Assembly (NCBI RefSeq): GCF_000818195.1
Contig: NZ_JTHL01000001.1
Coordinates: forward strand, 3,520,106-3,584,105
Length of the DNA: 64,000 bases
Source of the DNA: Streptomyces sp. 150FB
GTDB taxonomy: Bacteria > Actinomycetota > Actinomycetes > Streptomycetales > Streptomycetaceae
Direction of reading: 5' to 3'
The notes below the pieces were generated by a model. That model worked only from the letters and a program-made list of their open reading frames with translations, was not told where the DNA came from and ran no database searches. Each line of letters begins with the position of its first letter. The stretch's first letter is position 1. A program made the translations under genes and the position numbers. Positions 7,947 to 16,714 of this stretch are shown one piece after another.

Positions 7947-9692
7947 TCACGCACGGCCGTCCGCGTCCGCGTTCGCGCGGGCCCGGATGTGTGCCTGTAC
8001 CGGCCCGCGCAGCTCGCGCTTGAGCACCTTGCCCGTGGAGTTCCTGGGCAGCGGCTCGTCCCGTACGAGCACATGCGCCGGCACCTTGAAGGCCGCCAGG
8101 CTCGCGCCGACGTGCGCCCGCAGCTCCCCGGCGTCCGCCGTGGCGCCCGGCCTGAGCCGTACGACCGCGGCGACCTCCTCGCCCAGGACCGGGTGCGGTA
8201 CGCCGAGCACCGCGGCGTCGGCCACGTCCGGGTGGTCGTGCAGGACGGCTTCGACCTCGACGCAGTACACGTTCTCGCCGCCGCGTACGACCATGTCCTT
8301 GATCCGGTCGACGACGGTGACGCGCCCTTCCCGTACGGTCGCCAGGTCCCCGGTCCTGAACCAGCCGTCGCTGAACGCCTCCGCAGTCCCGGCCGGGTCC
8401 TGCCAGTAGCCGCGTACGAGCGCCTGGCCGCGCAGCCACAGTTCGCCCACCTCGCCCTCGGGCAGCGCCCGGCCCCCGCGCCCGGCGATCCGTACCTCGG
8501 TGGCGGGCGTCGGCCGGCCCACGCTGTCGGGGAAGGCCCGGTAGGCGGCGCCGAAGTTGGCCAGCACGCCGCCGGAGGTCTCGGTGAGGCCGTAGCCGTT
8601 GCGCGGCTCGACGCGCTCGCCGTGGCGCGCGGTGAGCCGGCGGACCAGGTCGGGCGGGGCCGCGGCGCCGCCGGTGTTGAGCATGGTGAGCGAGGGCAGT
8701 TCGTCGCCGGACTCGGTCGCGGCGTCCAGGAGCTGGAGGGCGGTGGTCGGCACACCCGAGAACGTCGTCACCCGGTGCTCGGCGATCAGCTCCAGCGCCC
8801 GGCGCGCGTTCCACTTGTGCGTCAGGACGAGCGTGCCGCCGGCGGCCATCACACCGTAGAGGCTGGTGAACGCGGCCACATGGAAGAACGGGAACGTCAT
8901 CAGCGTGACGGGCGCCGGTGCCCGCCCGGGGATGTCCCCGCGGCAGAGCGCGGCGGCCGACGAGAAGTAGCCCGGGTTCATCGCGGCGCCCGCCTGGGCG
9001 AGGTGGGTGGCGACGGCGCCCTTGGGGCGGCCGGTGGTGCCTGAGGTGTAGATGACGGTGGCGTCGTCCTCGGGGCGCACCTCGACGTCGGGCGGTGCGG
9101 CGGCGGGGTCGGGCGCGGGCAGGTCCTCGTAGCGTTCGATGTACCGCTCGATGGACCGCTCGGTGCTTCCGGTTGCTGTCGCACCGTGGTGGTGGAACGT
9201 CATGATCCGCACCCGTTCCCGCTCGGCCCAGCGCGCCACGCGCGGCAGCCGCTCGCCGTCCACGAGCAGCACGCGCGGCGCGCTGTCGTCCAGCGCATAC
9301 GTGAACTCCTCGTCGGTCCACCAGGCGTTGAGCGGTACGGCGACGAGCCCGGCGAGCTGGGCGCCCCAGAAGGCGATCTGCCACTCGGGGTGGTTGCGCA
9401 TGGCGATCACGGCGCGGTCGCCGGGGCGCAGCCCGTACGTGTCGACCAGGCGCACGGCGAGCGCGGAGGCGGCGGCGAAGAACTCGCCGTAGGTGTACGA
9501 GCGGCTCTCGGCGACCAGGAAGGGCCGGTCGCCGTAGGCCCAGGTCGTCTCGACGAACTCGCGGAGGGTGCGCGGACCGTTCGCGTAGACCAGCGAGCCG
9601 TCCTCGGCGCGTACGACTGCGTACGGCGCCCCGGGCGCGGTCAGCGCGGCCTCGGCGCGTACGGCGGGATCGTCCGGCGGCTCCACCATCAT
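7947..9692 (-). CDS. AMP-dependent acyl-CoA synthetase/ligase (ANL superfamily)
   Basis: A 581-residue adenylate-forming enzyme that activates a carboxylic acid with ATP and transfers it to CoA. Core motifs are VIYTSGTTGRPKGA (P-loop), NGYGLTETSG, GWFRTGDLA with the VVDRIKDMVVRGGENVY hinge, and the lysine in NSTGKVLKREL near the C-terminus. The probable ATG at 9692 is followed by two alternative starts within 6 nt; AGGTGG lies about 10 nt upstream. It converges on the protease gene. The substrate is not predictable; fatty or aromatic acids are typical. Confidence 0.88.
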   Translation of the reverse strand: MMVEPPDDPAVRAEAALTAPGAPYAVVRAEDGSLVYANGPRTLREFVETTWAYGDRPFLVAESRSYTYGEFFAAASALAVRLVDTYGLRPGDRAVIAMRNHPEWQIAFWGAQLAGLVAVPLNAWWTDEEFTYALDDSAPRVLLVDGERLPRVARWAERERVRIMTFHHHGATATGSTERSIERYIERYEDLPAPDPAAAPPDVEVRPEDDATVIYTSGTTGRPKGAVATHLAQAGAAMNPGYFSSAAALCRGDIPGRAPAPVTLMTFPFFHVAAFTSLYGVMAAGGTLVLTHKWNARRALELIAEHRVTTFSGVPTTALQLLDAATESGDELPSLTMLNTGGAAAPPDLVRRLTARHGERVEPRNGYGLTETSGGVLANFGAAYRAFPDSVGRPTPATEVRIAGRGGRALPEGEVGELWLRGQALVRGYWQDPAGTAEAFSDGWFRTGDLATVREGRVTVVDRIKDMVVRGGENVYCVEVEAVLHDHPDVADAAVLGVPHPVLGEEVAAVVRLRPGATADAGELRAHVGASLAAFKVPAHVLVRDEPLPRNSTGKVLKRELRGPVQAHIRARANADADGRA

Positions 9693-9829
9693 CCGGTCCT
9701 GTCCACCTCTCCGACTTTCCAAGCGCTTGCTCAGGTTCTCCGTGCGCGGCCGACGCTATGCCGGGGCGTCGGGCCGGGTCAACAACGGGCCGCGGCGCCC
9801 GCCCCGCGCCCATCACCCGACGCGGGCGG

Positions 9830-10591
9830 TCAGTCGGCCTGCGCGCCGCACGTGATGTTGAGCGCGGTGCCGGTCAGCGACCTGGCGTGGTCGGAGGCGG
9901 CGAAGACCGCGACATTCGCCACGTCCGCCAGCGAGGCCGCCCGCTTCAGCATGGTCCGCGCCTCGGTCTCCTCGACGATGGTCTTCCGCCAGGCGGTGTC
10001 GACACCCGGCGGGATCGCCTCCAGGATGCCGGCGGTCTGGAGGGTGAGCGCGCGGATGCCGTACCCGCCCAGCTCGCCGGCGAGCTGCCTGCGCAGGGTG
10101 TCGAGCGCCTGGAGACCGACCTGGAGGCCGCCGAGGCTGGAGCCGAGCAGCGGGTCACCGTACCCGCCGAAGAAGAGGAGTACGCCGGAGCGCTGCCGGA
10201 TCATCTGGCGCGCGGCGGCGCGTGTGGTCAGGAAGTTGGTCCGCAGCGCCGTGACGACGGGCTGCTCGAAGTCGGCCAGCGCCAACTCGGCGAGCGGGGT
10301 GCCCTGCACGACGTTGTGCGAGATCAGATTGAACGAGATGTCGATCGAACCGGTGCGTGCCACCACGTCGTCGGCGTGCGCGTCCACCGCCCCCTCGTCG
10401 AGCGCGTCGACCACGGCGGTCTCGACCCGCCCGCCGTCCGAGTCGATGTCGGAGGCCACCCGCTCCAGCGGCTCCGGCGTACGGCCGGCGAGGAAGACGT
10501 GCGCCCCTTCGTTCGCGTAGGCGCGCGCGACGGCGCCGCCGATCGAGCCGCCACCGCCGTAGATCACCGCGGTCCTGTCCTTGAGAAGCAT
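9830..10591 (-). CDS. SDR-fold protein lacking the YxxxK active site
   Basis: A 253-residue protein of the short-chain dehydrogenase fold. The nucleotide-binding turn YGGGGSIGGAVA (residues 11-22) is intact. Where SDRs carry Tyr-x-x-x-Lys, the aligned segment reads LGGLQVGLQALDTL, placing Leu156 and Leu160 at those positions, and the expected catalytic Ser is replaced by FGG. Dehydrogenase activity by the usual mechanism is unlikely; it may bind NAD(P) as a regulator or use other chemistry. ATG at 10591 has AGGGG about 10 nt upstream. It lies head-to-tail with the ligase. Confidence 0.75.
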   Translation of the reverse strand: MLLKDRTAVIYGGGGSIGGAVARAYANEGAHVFLAGRTPEPLERVASDIDSDGGRVETAVVDALDEGAVDAHADDVVARTGSIDISFNLISHNVVQGTPLAELALADFEQPVVTALRTNFLTTRAAARQMIRQRSGVLLFFGGYGDPLLGSSLGGLQVGLQALDTLRRQLAGELGGYGIRALTLQTAGILEAIPPGVDTAWRKTIVEETEARTMLKRAASLADVANVAVFAASDHARSLTGTALNITCGAQAD

Positions 10592-10738
10592 GCAGGCTGT
10601 CCCCTCTGTCCCTCGGGCTGTAGCTCGGGTCTGTCGCTCGGGCTGTGGCTCGGGCCCGTTGACGGAACGTACGCTCCGCCAGGCCCTACGACCGGCGGAA
10701 CCCGCCGAACTCATCGCCCGCGGGACAGAAAAGCGACA

Positions 10739-10790
10739 GCGGAAGGCCCCTGACGGCGGGAGCGATGTCCTGCCGTCAGGGGCCTTCCGC
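10739..10790 (-). terminator. Strong hairpin terminator after the isochorismatase-like gene
   Basis: A perfect 19-bp stem (10739-10757 with 10772-10790) with a 14-nt loop lies 40 nt downstream of the hydrolase stop, before the SDR gene on the same strand. Confidence 0.85.
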
Positions 10791-10830
10791 CGGTGCGCCG
10801 GGCTGCCGGGCGCGGGCGCCCCGGCGCGGC

Positions 10831-11406
10831 TCACTTGCCGATGGCCGCGACCCATTCGTCGACGGTCACGATGTCCGCCTGCCTCGGGAACACCTTCTCG
10901 GTGAGTACGCGGTGCACCTCGGGGTCGGAGTCCAGGCAGCCGTCCTCCAGCACCGTGAGGCGGAAGTCCAGGTCGGAGGCCTGACGCAGGGTGGACAGGA
11001 CGACACCGCTGGTGGCGATGCCCGTCAGGACGAGCGTGTCCACTTCACCGGCGCGCAGCACCATGTCGAGGTCGCTGCCCGCGAACGCGCTGACGCGCTT
11101 CTTCGTCACCACCAGCTCACCGGGCCGGGGCGCGGCGTCGGGGTGGATCTCGGCGAGGGGGTCACCGTCTGCGAACCCGCCGCCCGCCGGGGCGCTGCCC
11201 GCGATCGCGCCGAAGCTCTTGTTGCGGGCGCTGATCTCGGGGTGTCCGGCGCGGAAGCCGACCACGACGTAGATCACCGGTACGCCGGCGACGCGTGCGG
11301 CGTCGATGGCCCGGCGCAGGCGCGTCAGGTACTCGGGGTCCTCGGCGATGAAGCGGTCGACGATGCCTCGCTGGACGTCCATCACGAGGAGGGCGGTGTT
11401 GCCCAT
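10831..11406 (-). CDS. Isochorismatase-family hydrolase (cysteine hydrolase fold)
   Basis: A 191-residue protein of the isochorismatase fold. Asp10 in LLVMDVQRG and Lys102 in VVTKKRVSAF are two of the usual catalytic residues. The catalytic Cys position falls in GIATSGVVLST and is Gly134, so thiol chemistry as in nicotinamidases is excluded; isochorismatases such as PhzD also lack the Cys. ATG at 11406 has GAAAGGACC upstream. It is third in a co-directional marR-MFS-hydrolase unit, suggesting it detoxifies or processes the compound sensed or exported by its partners. Confidence 0.8.
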   Translation of the reverse strand: MGNTALLVMDVQRGIVDRFIAEDPEYLTRLRRAIDAARVAGVPVIYVVVGFRAGHPEISARNKSFGAIAGSAPAGGGFADGDPLAEIHPDAAPRPGELVVTKKRVSAFAGSDLDMVLRAGEVDTLVLTGIATSGVVLSTLRQASDLDFRLTVLEDGCLDSDPEVHRVLTEKVFPRQADIVTVDEWVAAIGK

Positions 11407-11433
11407 GCGTACGGTCCTTTCGCTTTGCTGATC

Positions 11434-11499
11434 GTTCTTGTCGTTCTTGTCGTTCTTGTCGTTCTTGCGGTCTTGCGGTCTTGCGGTCTTGCGGGTCTT
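11434..11499. repeat. Compound tandem repeat (9-bp then 8-bp units)
   Basis: Three perfect 9-bp copies of GTTCTTGTC and a partial fourth run into four copies of an 8-bp CGGTCTTG unit, the last with one inserted G. The array fills the gap between the exporter stop and the hydrolase start inside the operon, so it is likely transcribed. Confidence 0.85.
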
Positions 11500-11530
11500 G
11501 CGGCGCTGTCGCGCCCGCTTTGTGCTACCG

Positions 11531-13261
11531 CTACCGCGCCGACTCGGCCTTGTAGTGCCGGCCGCGCAGGACCGAGGCGATCGCAGCGACCACCGCCATC
11601 CCGGCGGCGACGGTGAAGACGACAACGAGACCGTGGTGGAAGGGCCCAGAGACCAGCTCGGGGAAGAACTCCTTCCCGGTCAGCGTCTTCGCCTGGCCGG
11701 GCGACACCGTCCTCAGCACACCGCTCGGCTCCAGCAGGTGGCTGATCGGGTTGTTGCCGAGGAACGTGGCGAACAGCGTGCTCACCGGCGGCAGCCCCGC
11801 CACCTGGTCCGCCGTACTCGCCGGCACCCCCTGCGCCTGCAACCCGCTGGTCAGCGCGTGCGGCAGCCGGGTGGCCAGGCCGGAGATCATCAGCGAGAAG
11901 AACACGCCGATCGACAGGGCCGTACCCGAGTTCTGGAACGTCGAGCGCATCCCTGACGCGACCCCGCGCTGCTCCGGCGGCACGCTTCCCATGATCGCCG
12001 AGGTGTTCGGCGCGGAGAACATCCCCTGTCCGAGCCCGCTCAGCAGCAGCAGTCCGGCGAACTCGGGATACGAGAAGTCCACCGGCAGGCTCAGCAGGCC
12101 GACGAACGACAGCGCCACCAGGCAGAGCCCGCCGGTGGCGAACAGCCGGGCGCCGAAGCGGTCGGACAGATAGCCGGACAGCGGACCGGCGATCAGGAAG
12201 CCGACGGTCAGCGGCAGCATGAAGATGCCCGCCCACAGCGGGGTGCGCTCGAAGTCGTACCCGTGCAGCGGGAGCCAGATCCCCTGGAGCCAGATGATCA
12301 GCATGAACTGGAGCCCGCCGCGCGCGATCGCGGTGAGCAGCGCCGCCAGATTGCCCGCGGCGAACGCCCTGACCCGGAAGAGCCCCAGCTTGAACATCGG
12401 TTCGGCGATCCGCGTCTCCGCCACGCAGAACACGACGAGCAGCAGCACGCCGGCGCCGAGGCCGCCCAGCACCACGGGGTTCGACCAGCCGGTCGGGTCG
12501 TCGCCGTACGGCTGGATGCCGTACGTGATGGCCGCGAGGATCGCCCCCGTACCGAGCGTGAACGTTATGTTGCCGACCCAGTCGATACGCCCGGGCCTGC
12601 GGGTGCCCGTCTCGCGCAGGCTGCGGTACGACCAGATGGTGCCGATCACACCGATCGGGACGCTGACCCAGAACACCGCGCGCCAGTCGATGACGGCCAG
12701 CAGCCCGCCGGCGAGCAGCCCGAGGAACTGTCCGGCGAGCGCGGTGATCTGGTTGACGCCGAGCGCCATGCCGCGCTGTCTGGCGGGGAAGGCGTCGGTG
12801 AGGATGGCGGCGGAGTTCGCGGTCAGCATCGCGCCGCCGAAGGCCTGCACGATGCGCCAGCCGATCAGCCATACCGCGCCGGAGCCGCCCTTGAACGGGT
12901 CGAGGGAGAGGGCGAGCGAGGCGGCGGCGAAGATCGCGAAGCCTATGTTGTACATCCGGACCCGGCCGAACATGTCGCCGAGCCGGCCCAGCGCGACCAC
13001 CAGCACGGCGGACACCAGCAGATAGCCCAGGATCATCCAGAGCAGATAGCCGATGTTGCCGGGGGCGAGCGGGTCGAGGCCGATGCCGCGGAAGATGGCG
13101 GGCAGCGAGATGATCACGATCGAGCTGTCGACGGAGGCGATCAGCACACCGAGGGTGGTGTTGGAGAGGGCGACCCACTTGTAGCGGTCGCCGACCGGGG
13201 AGTCCCTGCGCGCGAGGGTGTTTTTGTTGGCGCCCTGCTTGCCGTCCTTGCCGAAACTCAC
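11531..13261 (-). CDS. MFS transporter, DHA2-like
   Basis: A 576-residue polytopic exporter. The first helix region reads LGVLIASVDSSIVIISLPAIF, motif A reads ALGRLGDMFGRVRMY, and about fourteen hydrophobic segments follow. The start codon GTG (13261-13259) overlaps the marR stop TGA in a GTGA junction, so the two are translationally coupled. It is probably a drug or metabolite exporter controlled by the MarR encoded in front of it. The substrate is unknown. Confidence 0.88.
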   Translation of the reverse strand: MSFGKDGKQGANKNTLARRDSPVGDRYKWVALSNTTLGVLIASVDSSIVIISLPAIFRGIGLDPLAPGNIGYLLWMILGYLLVSAVLVVALGRLGDMFGRVRMYNIGFAIFAAASLALSLDPFKGGSGAVWLIGWRIVQAFGGAMLTANSAAILTDAFPARQRGMALGVNQITALAGQFLGLLAGGLLAVIDWRAVFWVSVPIGVIGTIWSYRSLRETGTRRPGRIDWVGNITFTLGTGAILAAITYGIQPYGDDPTGWSNPVVLGGLGAGVLLLVVFCVAETRIAEPMFKLGLFRVRAFAAGNLAALLTAIARGGLQFMLIIWLQGIWLPLHGYDFERTPLWAGIFMLPLTVGFLIAGPLSGYLSDRFGARLFATGGLCLVALSFVGLLSLPVDFSYPEFAGLLLLSGLGQGMFSAPNTSAIMGSVPPEQRGVASGMRSTFQNSGTALSIGVFFSLMISGLATRLPHALTSGLQAQGVPASTADQVAGLPPVSTLFATFLGNNPISHLLEPSGVLRTVSPGQAKTLTGKEFFPELVSGPFHHGLVVVFTVAAGMAVVAAIASVLRGRHYKAESAR

Positions 13262-13707
13262 AGCCGCTCCGCCAACCTGTCGAGCAGCGGCAGCACCGCC
13301 ACGAGCTTGCGGCGCTCCGCCGCGGTGAACTCCTCGTCGAGCACGGTGGTGAGCCGCTGGACGGACTCCGACCGCCGGTCCATCAGCACCTGACGCCCCG
13401 CCTCGGTGACGGTCATCACTGCCCGCCGCCCGTCGGCGCTGTCCTGCCGCCGGCGCACCAGGCCGCGTTCTTCGAGGGCCGCGAGGGTGGTGGCCATGGC
13501 CTGCGGGCGTACGCGTTCCAGCTCGGCCAGCGCGCCGGGCGAGTCGGCGCCGTCGCGGCTGAGGCGCGCCAGGACGGACACCTCGGAGAGGGTCACGTCA
13601 CCGACGGCGTGTGTCTGCCGCAGTCGGCGGGCGATGCGGGCGACGGCCAGTCGTATCGCCGCTCCGGCCTGTTCCGCGTCGTCGGACGCGGCTCCGATCT
13701 CGTTCAT
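13258..13707 (-). CDS. MarR-family regulator, first gene of the efflux operon
   Basis: A 149-residue MarR protein. The winged helix is seen in VGDVTLSEVSVLARLSRDGADSPGALAELERVRPQAMATTLAALEERGLVRRR followed by wing DSADGRRAVMTVT. ATG at 13707 is preferred; the upstream sequence is AT-rich with no Shine-Dalgarno match, so a very short leader is possible. An in-frame TTG lies 24 nt upstream. It heads a three-gene operon with an exporter and an isochorismatase-like hydrolase and probably represses it. Confidence 0.85.
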   Translation of the reverse strand: MNEIGAASDDAEQAGAAIRLAVARIARRLRQTHAVGDVTLSEVSVLARLSRDGADSPGALAELERVRPQAMATTLAALEERGLVRRRQDSADGRRAVMTVTEAGRQVLMDRRSESVQRLTTVLDEEFTAAERRKLVAVLPLLDRLAERL

Positions 13708-13763
13708 ATTTAGTAACAATAGACTTATCAATCAACCGGAAGCATCCCGCCCCGCCACACACG

Positions 13764-13802
13764 AAAGTCTCCCGGCGCGCATGGTGCGCACCGGGAGACT
13801 TT
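13764..13802 (-). terminator. Hairpin terminator downstream of the ThuA-ricin gene
   Basis: AAAGTCTCCCGG (13764-13775) pairs perfectly with CCGGGAGACTTT (13791-13802). Runs of A and T flank both ends, so the element can work in both directions as a Rho-independent terminator. Confidence 0.85.
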
Positions 13803-13829
13803 TACGGCTGATACGGCTGATACGGCTGA
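13803..13829. repeat. 9-bp tandem repeat (TACGGCTGA x3)
   Basis: Three perfect copies directly abut the hairpin terminator, between it and the stop codon of the ThuA-ricin gene. Confidence 0.8.
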
Positions 13830-13857
13830 TCAGACCGGCAGGGAGGGCTACTGGCCC

Positions 13858-15180
13858 CTACGGCTGCTGGGTGAGCTGGAAGGACTGCGCGGCCGAGCCG
13901 TTGCAGGCGCTCTGTACGAGCTGCGCGCCGTCCGTCGTGTTGGCGGGTGCGCTCAGGCACTTCCCGCTGTGCCTGGCCGTGAAGTGGTAGCGGCCGGAGG
14001 TCTCGGCGACCGCCTTCCACTGCTGGTTCGTGCCGCCCGTATAACTCCAGAGCTGGAGCGCGGCGTTGTCGGCGAGCGAGACGTCCCGTACGTCGACGAC
14101 CTGCTGCGGGTTCGCCCGTATCCCGATGCGGGAGAAGCCGCCGTCCGTCGCACGGATCTGGTACTGCTGGGCGCCGGTGCCGTTGCAGGCGTACTGGGTG
14201 ATGTCGGTGCCGTTCGCCGTGGCGGCGGCCTTGGCGTCGACGCACTTGCCGTTGGCGCTGTTGGCGAGCGTGTACCACGCGGTCTCGGAGATCGGGCCGC
14301 CCGGCGGCGTACCGCCACCGTCACCGACCTGGCCGGTGCCGAGCCACTTCAGGCTGTCGATCAGGTAGCGGTTCTGGGTCTCGCTGGCGAACGTCGACGA
14401 CAGGCGGGTGTTGTTGCTGTAGTTCATGTCGTTGTGCCCGAAGTTGTTGTAGACCATCTTGTACTGGGTGTTGGTCCACAGGATCGGGTAATAGCCGCTG
14501 GTCCAGTCCTGGTTGGGGTCCGTACCGAGCGGGAAGCTCACCGGGTCGACCGAGGCCAGGATCTTGATGTTCGGGTTCTGCCTGAGGTCGTTGCTCCAGC
14601 TGTACCACTCGCTGACAGCGGACGTGAAAGTCGCCGGCAGGTTCGCGGTGTTGGGCAGGGAGTGGTCCTCGACCTTCAGCGTGGCGGCCTCGGGGCCCCA
14701 GGTGTTGGTCTGGAAGTTCCCGGATCCCAGGAAGTCGTTGTAATACCAGGGCCATTCACCGGCGTTGGTGGTGAAGGCGGACACATGGAAGCCCATCCAG
14801 CCGCCGCCGCCCCGCATGTACTGCTCGAACCCGCTCCGCTGGGCGGCGCCGTGCGGCGCGTCGTCCAGGAAGAGGATCACTTGGTACTGCTTCAGGTCTG
14901 AGACGTTCGACAGCCTGTCCCAGTTGTTGGTGGCCTCGTACGAGAAGTTGTTGGCCGCCGCGGTCTTGGGGAACCACTCGTTCGCTTCTTTGACGAAGTC
15001 GATGTGGGCGGCGTCGTAGGTGCCGCTGTAGAAGGCGAGCACCTTGAACGCCGCGGCCGCCGGCGCCGCCGGTGCCGCGACGGCGCCCGAGGCGGGAGCG
15101 GCGGTCAGGCCGAGCAACAGGCCCAGCATCGCGAGCAGTCCCAGGCCGATCTGTCTCACACGGGCTTTGTTCCTGGCCAT
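13858..15180 (-). CDS. Secreted ThuA-like domain protein with C-terminal ricin B lectin domain
   Basis: A 440-residue exported protein. A signal peptide occupies about residues 1-35 (IGLGLLAMLGLLLGLTAAPASG). Residues about 46-275 form a ThuA-like (trehalose-utilisation, glutamine-amidotransferase-like fold) domain with VLAFYSGTYDAAH and YMRGGGGWMGFHVSAF. A Gly/Pro linker leads to a ricin-type beta-trefoil from about residue 305, with repeated NGKCVDA and SGKCLSA turns and QYACNG/QSACNG blocks. It probably binds and acts on extracellular polysaccharide. ATG at 15180 has GGAAGGGA upstream. A terminator follows. Confidence 0.85.
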   Translation of the reverse strand: MARNKARVRQIGLGLLAMLGLLLGLTAAPASGAVAAPAAPAAAAFKVLAFYSGTYDAAHIDFVKEANEWFPKTAAANNFSYEATNNWDRLSNVSDLKQYQVILFLDDAPHGAAQRSGFEQYMRGGGGWMGFHVSAFTTNAGEWPWYYNDFLGSGNFQTNTWGPEAATLKVEDHSLPNTANLPATFTSAVSEWYSWSNDLRQNPNIKILASVDPVSFPLGTDPNQDWTSGYYPILWTNTQYKMVYNNFGHNDMNYSNNTRLSSTFASETQNRYLIDSLKWLGTGQVGDGGGTPPGGPISETAWYTLANSANGKCVDAKAAATANGTDITQYACNGTGAQQYQIRATDGGFSRIGIRANPQQVVDVRDVSLADNAALQLWSYTGGTNQQWKAVAETSGRYHFTARHSGKCLSAPANTTDGAQLVQSACNGSAAQSFQLTQQP

Positions 15181-15347
15181 CCGGGATGGTCCCTTCCTCT
15201 GCCTACGTGGGGGGTGAGGCGGTCACACTGTCGTGCATATGACAACCCTCTCGCTGAGTAAAGAAGTGAACCAACCCCCTGTCAAGGCTTTGGTATGGAC
15301 CATCATGGCGAAGGCCGCCGGGATGACCGGTCGCAGCCCGGAAACCC

Positions 15348-16529
15348 TCAACTGTCCAGCGAAATCGCGTTCTTGGCCCGCTCGATGGATTCCTCGGCGG
15401 CGCGACTGCCCGAATTCTCGATGGCGAGCTCCTGGTTGAGCTCGACGAACGGCCGCAGGCGCTCCTCGTAACGGGCGAAAGCCGCCCGGTGCCCCACACC
15501 CACGCCCCCTCCCGCACCCTCCAGGACCTTGCCGAGTTCGTCGGCGAGCACGTAGGCCCCCACCAGGGCCACACTCGTACCCTGCCCGGAGAGCAGCGAC
15601 GGACTGTAGCCCGCGTCGCCGACCAGCGCGCACCTGCCACGCGACCAGTGGTCCATCCGGACCTGGGCCACCGCGTCGAAGTAGAAGTCGGACGCCGCCC
15701 ACATGCCCTTCAGCAACTGCGGTGTGTCGCCGCCGAGATGGCCGAGGCCGCCGGCGACGAGCGCCTTCTGCTGCTCGATGTCCCGGTGGTCGTAGGCGGG
15801 CGGCTCCGACCTGAAACCGAGGGTGGCCCTGATCTCCGAGTTGTCGCGCACCGGATAGAGGCAGTAGGTCGCGGTGCCGTCGTCGAGCCACACCTGCCAG
15901 TTGTCGAGATTGACGAAGTTGTCGGTACTGAAGACGGCCACATGGGGACCGAGCGGACGGAGGTACCGCCCGTCGTCACACCCCTCGTCGCCGAAGGCGA
16001 GCTGCCGCACCTTCGAGCGCAGCCCGTCGGCGCCGATCACGAGGTCGAAGGTACGGGCGGGGGCGCGCTCGAAGCTCACGCGTACGCCGGCCCCGCCCCC
16101 GCCCCCCTCACCCTCCCCGTCCTCATCCTCATCGTTGTCGAGCGTGGCGATGGAGTCACCGAAGAGGTACTCGACGCCCTCGCGCGTCCGCCCGTACAGC
16201 AGCTCGGTGAGGTCGTCGCGCAGCAACTCGATGTCGTCGCTGTCGAGTCGTCCGCTGCTGAGAGTCATCTCCGTGGAGCGCCAGACCTCCTTGCCGTCGC
16301 CGTCGAGCATGGTCATGCCGCCCATGCGGGTACGGACGGCCCGCGCCTCCGCCAGGAGCCCCATCCGGTCGATGACGTCGAGCGCGACACCCCGGACGTC
16401 GAGCGCCTGCCCGCCGGGACGCAGCGCGGGGGCGCGCTCGACGACGGTCGGCGCGTAGCCGCGACGGCGCAGCCAGTGGGCGAGTGTGAGGCCGGCGACG
16501 CTGGCGCCGGAGATGAGCACGGTCTTCAT
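15348..16529 (-). CDS. FAD-dependent monooxygenase (PHBH fold, TetX-like)
   Basis: A 393-residue class A flavoprotein monooxygenase. The FAD dinucleotide motif is ISGASVAGLTLAHWLRRRG at the N-terminus, the DG motif is GADGLRSKVRQL, and the GD motif is LVGDAGYSPSLLSGQGTSVAL. The overall layout resembles TetX-type antibiotic-inactivating or aromatic hydroxylases. ATG at 16529 has GGAAGGGA upstream. It is divergent from a GntR-TetR fusion regulator with a TetR/tetracycline-repressor-like C-terminus, so it may detoxify the ligand that regulator senses. The substrate is unproven. Confidence 0.85.
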   Translation of the reverse strand: MKTVLISGASVAGLTLAHWLRRRGYAPTVVERAPALRPGGQALDVRGVALDVIDRMGLLAEARAVRTRMGGMTMLDGDGKEVWRSTEMTLSSGRLDSDDIELLRDDLTELLYGRTREGVEYLFGDSIATLDNDEDEDGEGEGGGGGAGVRVSFERAPARTFDLVIGADGLRSKVRQLAFGDEGCDDGRYLRPLGPHVAVFSTDNFVNLDNWQVWLDDGTATYCLYPVRDNSEIRATLGFRSEPPAYDHRDIEQQKALVAGGLGHLGGDTPQLLKGMWAASDFYFDAVAQVRMDHWSRGRCALVGDAGYSPSLLSGQGTSVALVGAYVLADELGKVLEGAGGGVGVGHRAAFARYEERLRPFVELNQELAIENSGSRAAEESIERAKNAISLDS

Positions 16530-16619
16530 GGGCTTTCCCTTCCAACGGTGTACGCACAGGAGCGCACGCCGTGAATATACGCCGTACGCACAGTGCCCCC
16601 AAGTGCGGTTACGGCCATC

Positions 16620-16680
16620 CTGTACTAGCCCAGAGAGGCTCTTTCCCCACTTTCCGCTGATAGCCTCTGTGCTAGTACAG
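16620..16680. promoter_or_regulatory. Paired operators (CTGTRCTAG palindromes) between monooxygenase and regulator
   Basis: Two imperfect 14-bp palindromes, CTGTACTAGCCCAG (16620-16633) and CTGTGCTAGTACAG (16667-16680), have centres exactly 47 bp apart. Together with flanking CAGAGAGGCT and AGCCTCTG they form a 20-bp inverted repeat. They sit midway between divergent genes, as expected for sites of the GntR-TetR fusion. Confidence 0.75.
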
Positions 16681-16714
16681 CCGAAAAGATTTACGAAATA
16701 GAGGGAGGCCCCGG

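Noticed and set aside
13802-14278. Alternative frame within the ThuA-ricin gene
   Set aside because: It overlaps the ricin domain in another frame and has no homology.
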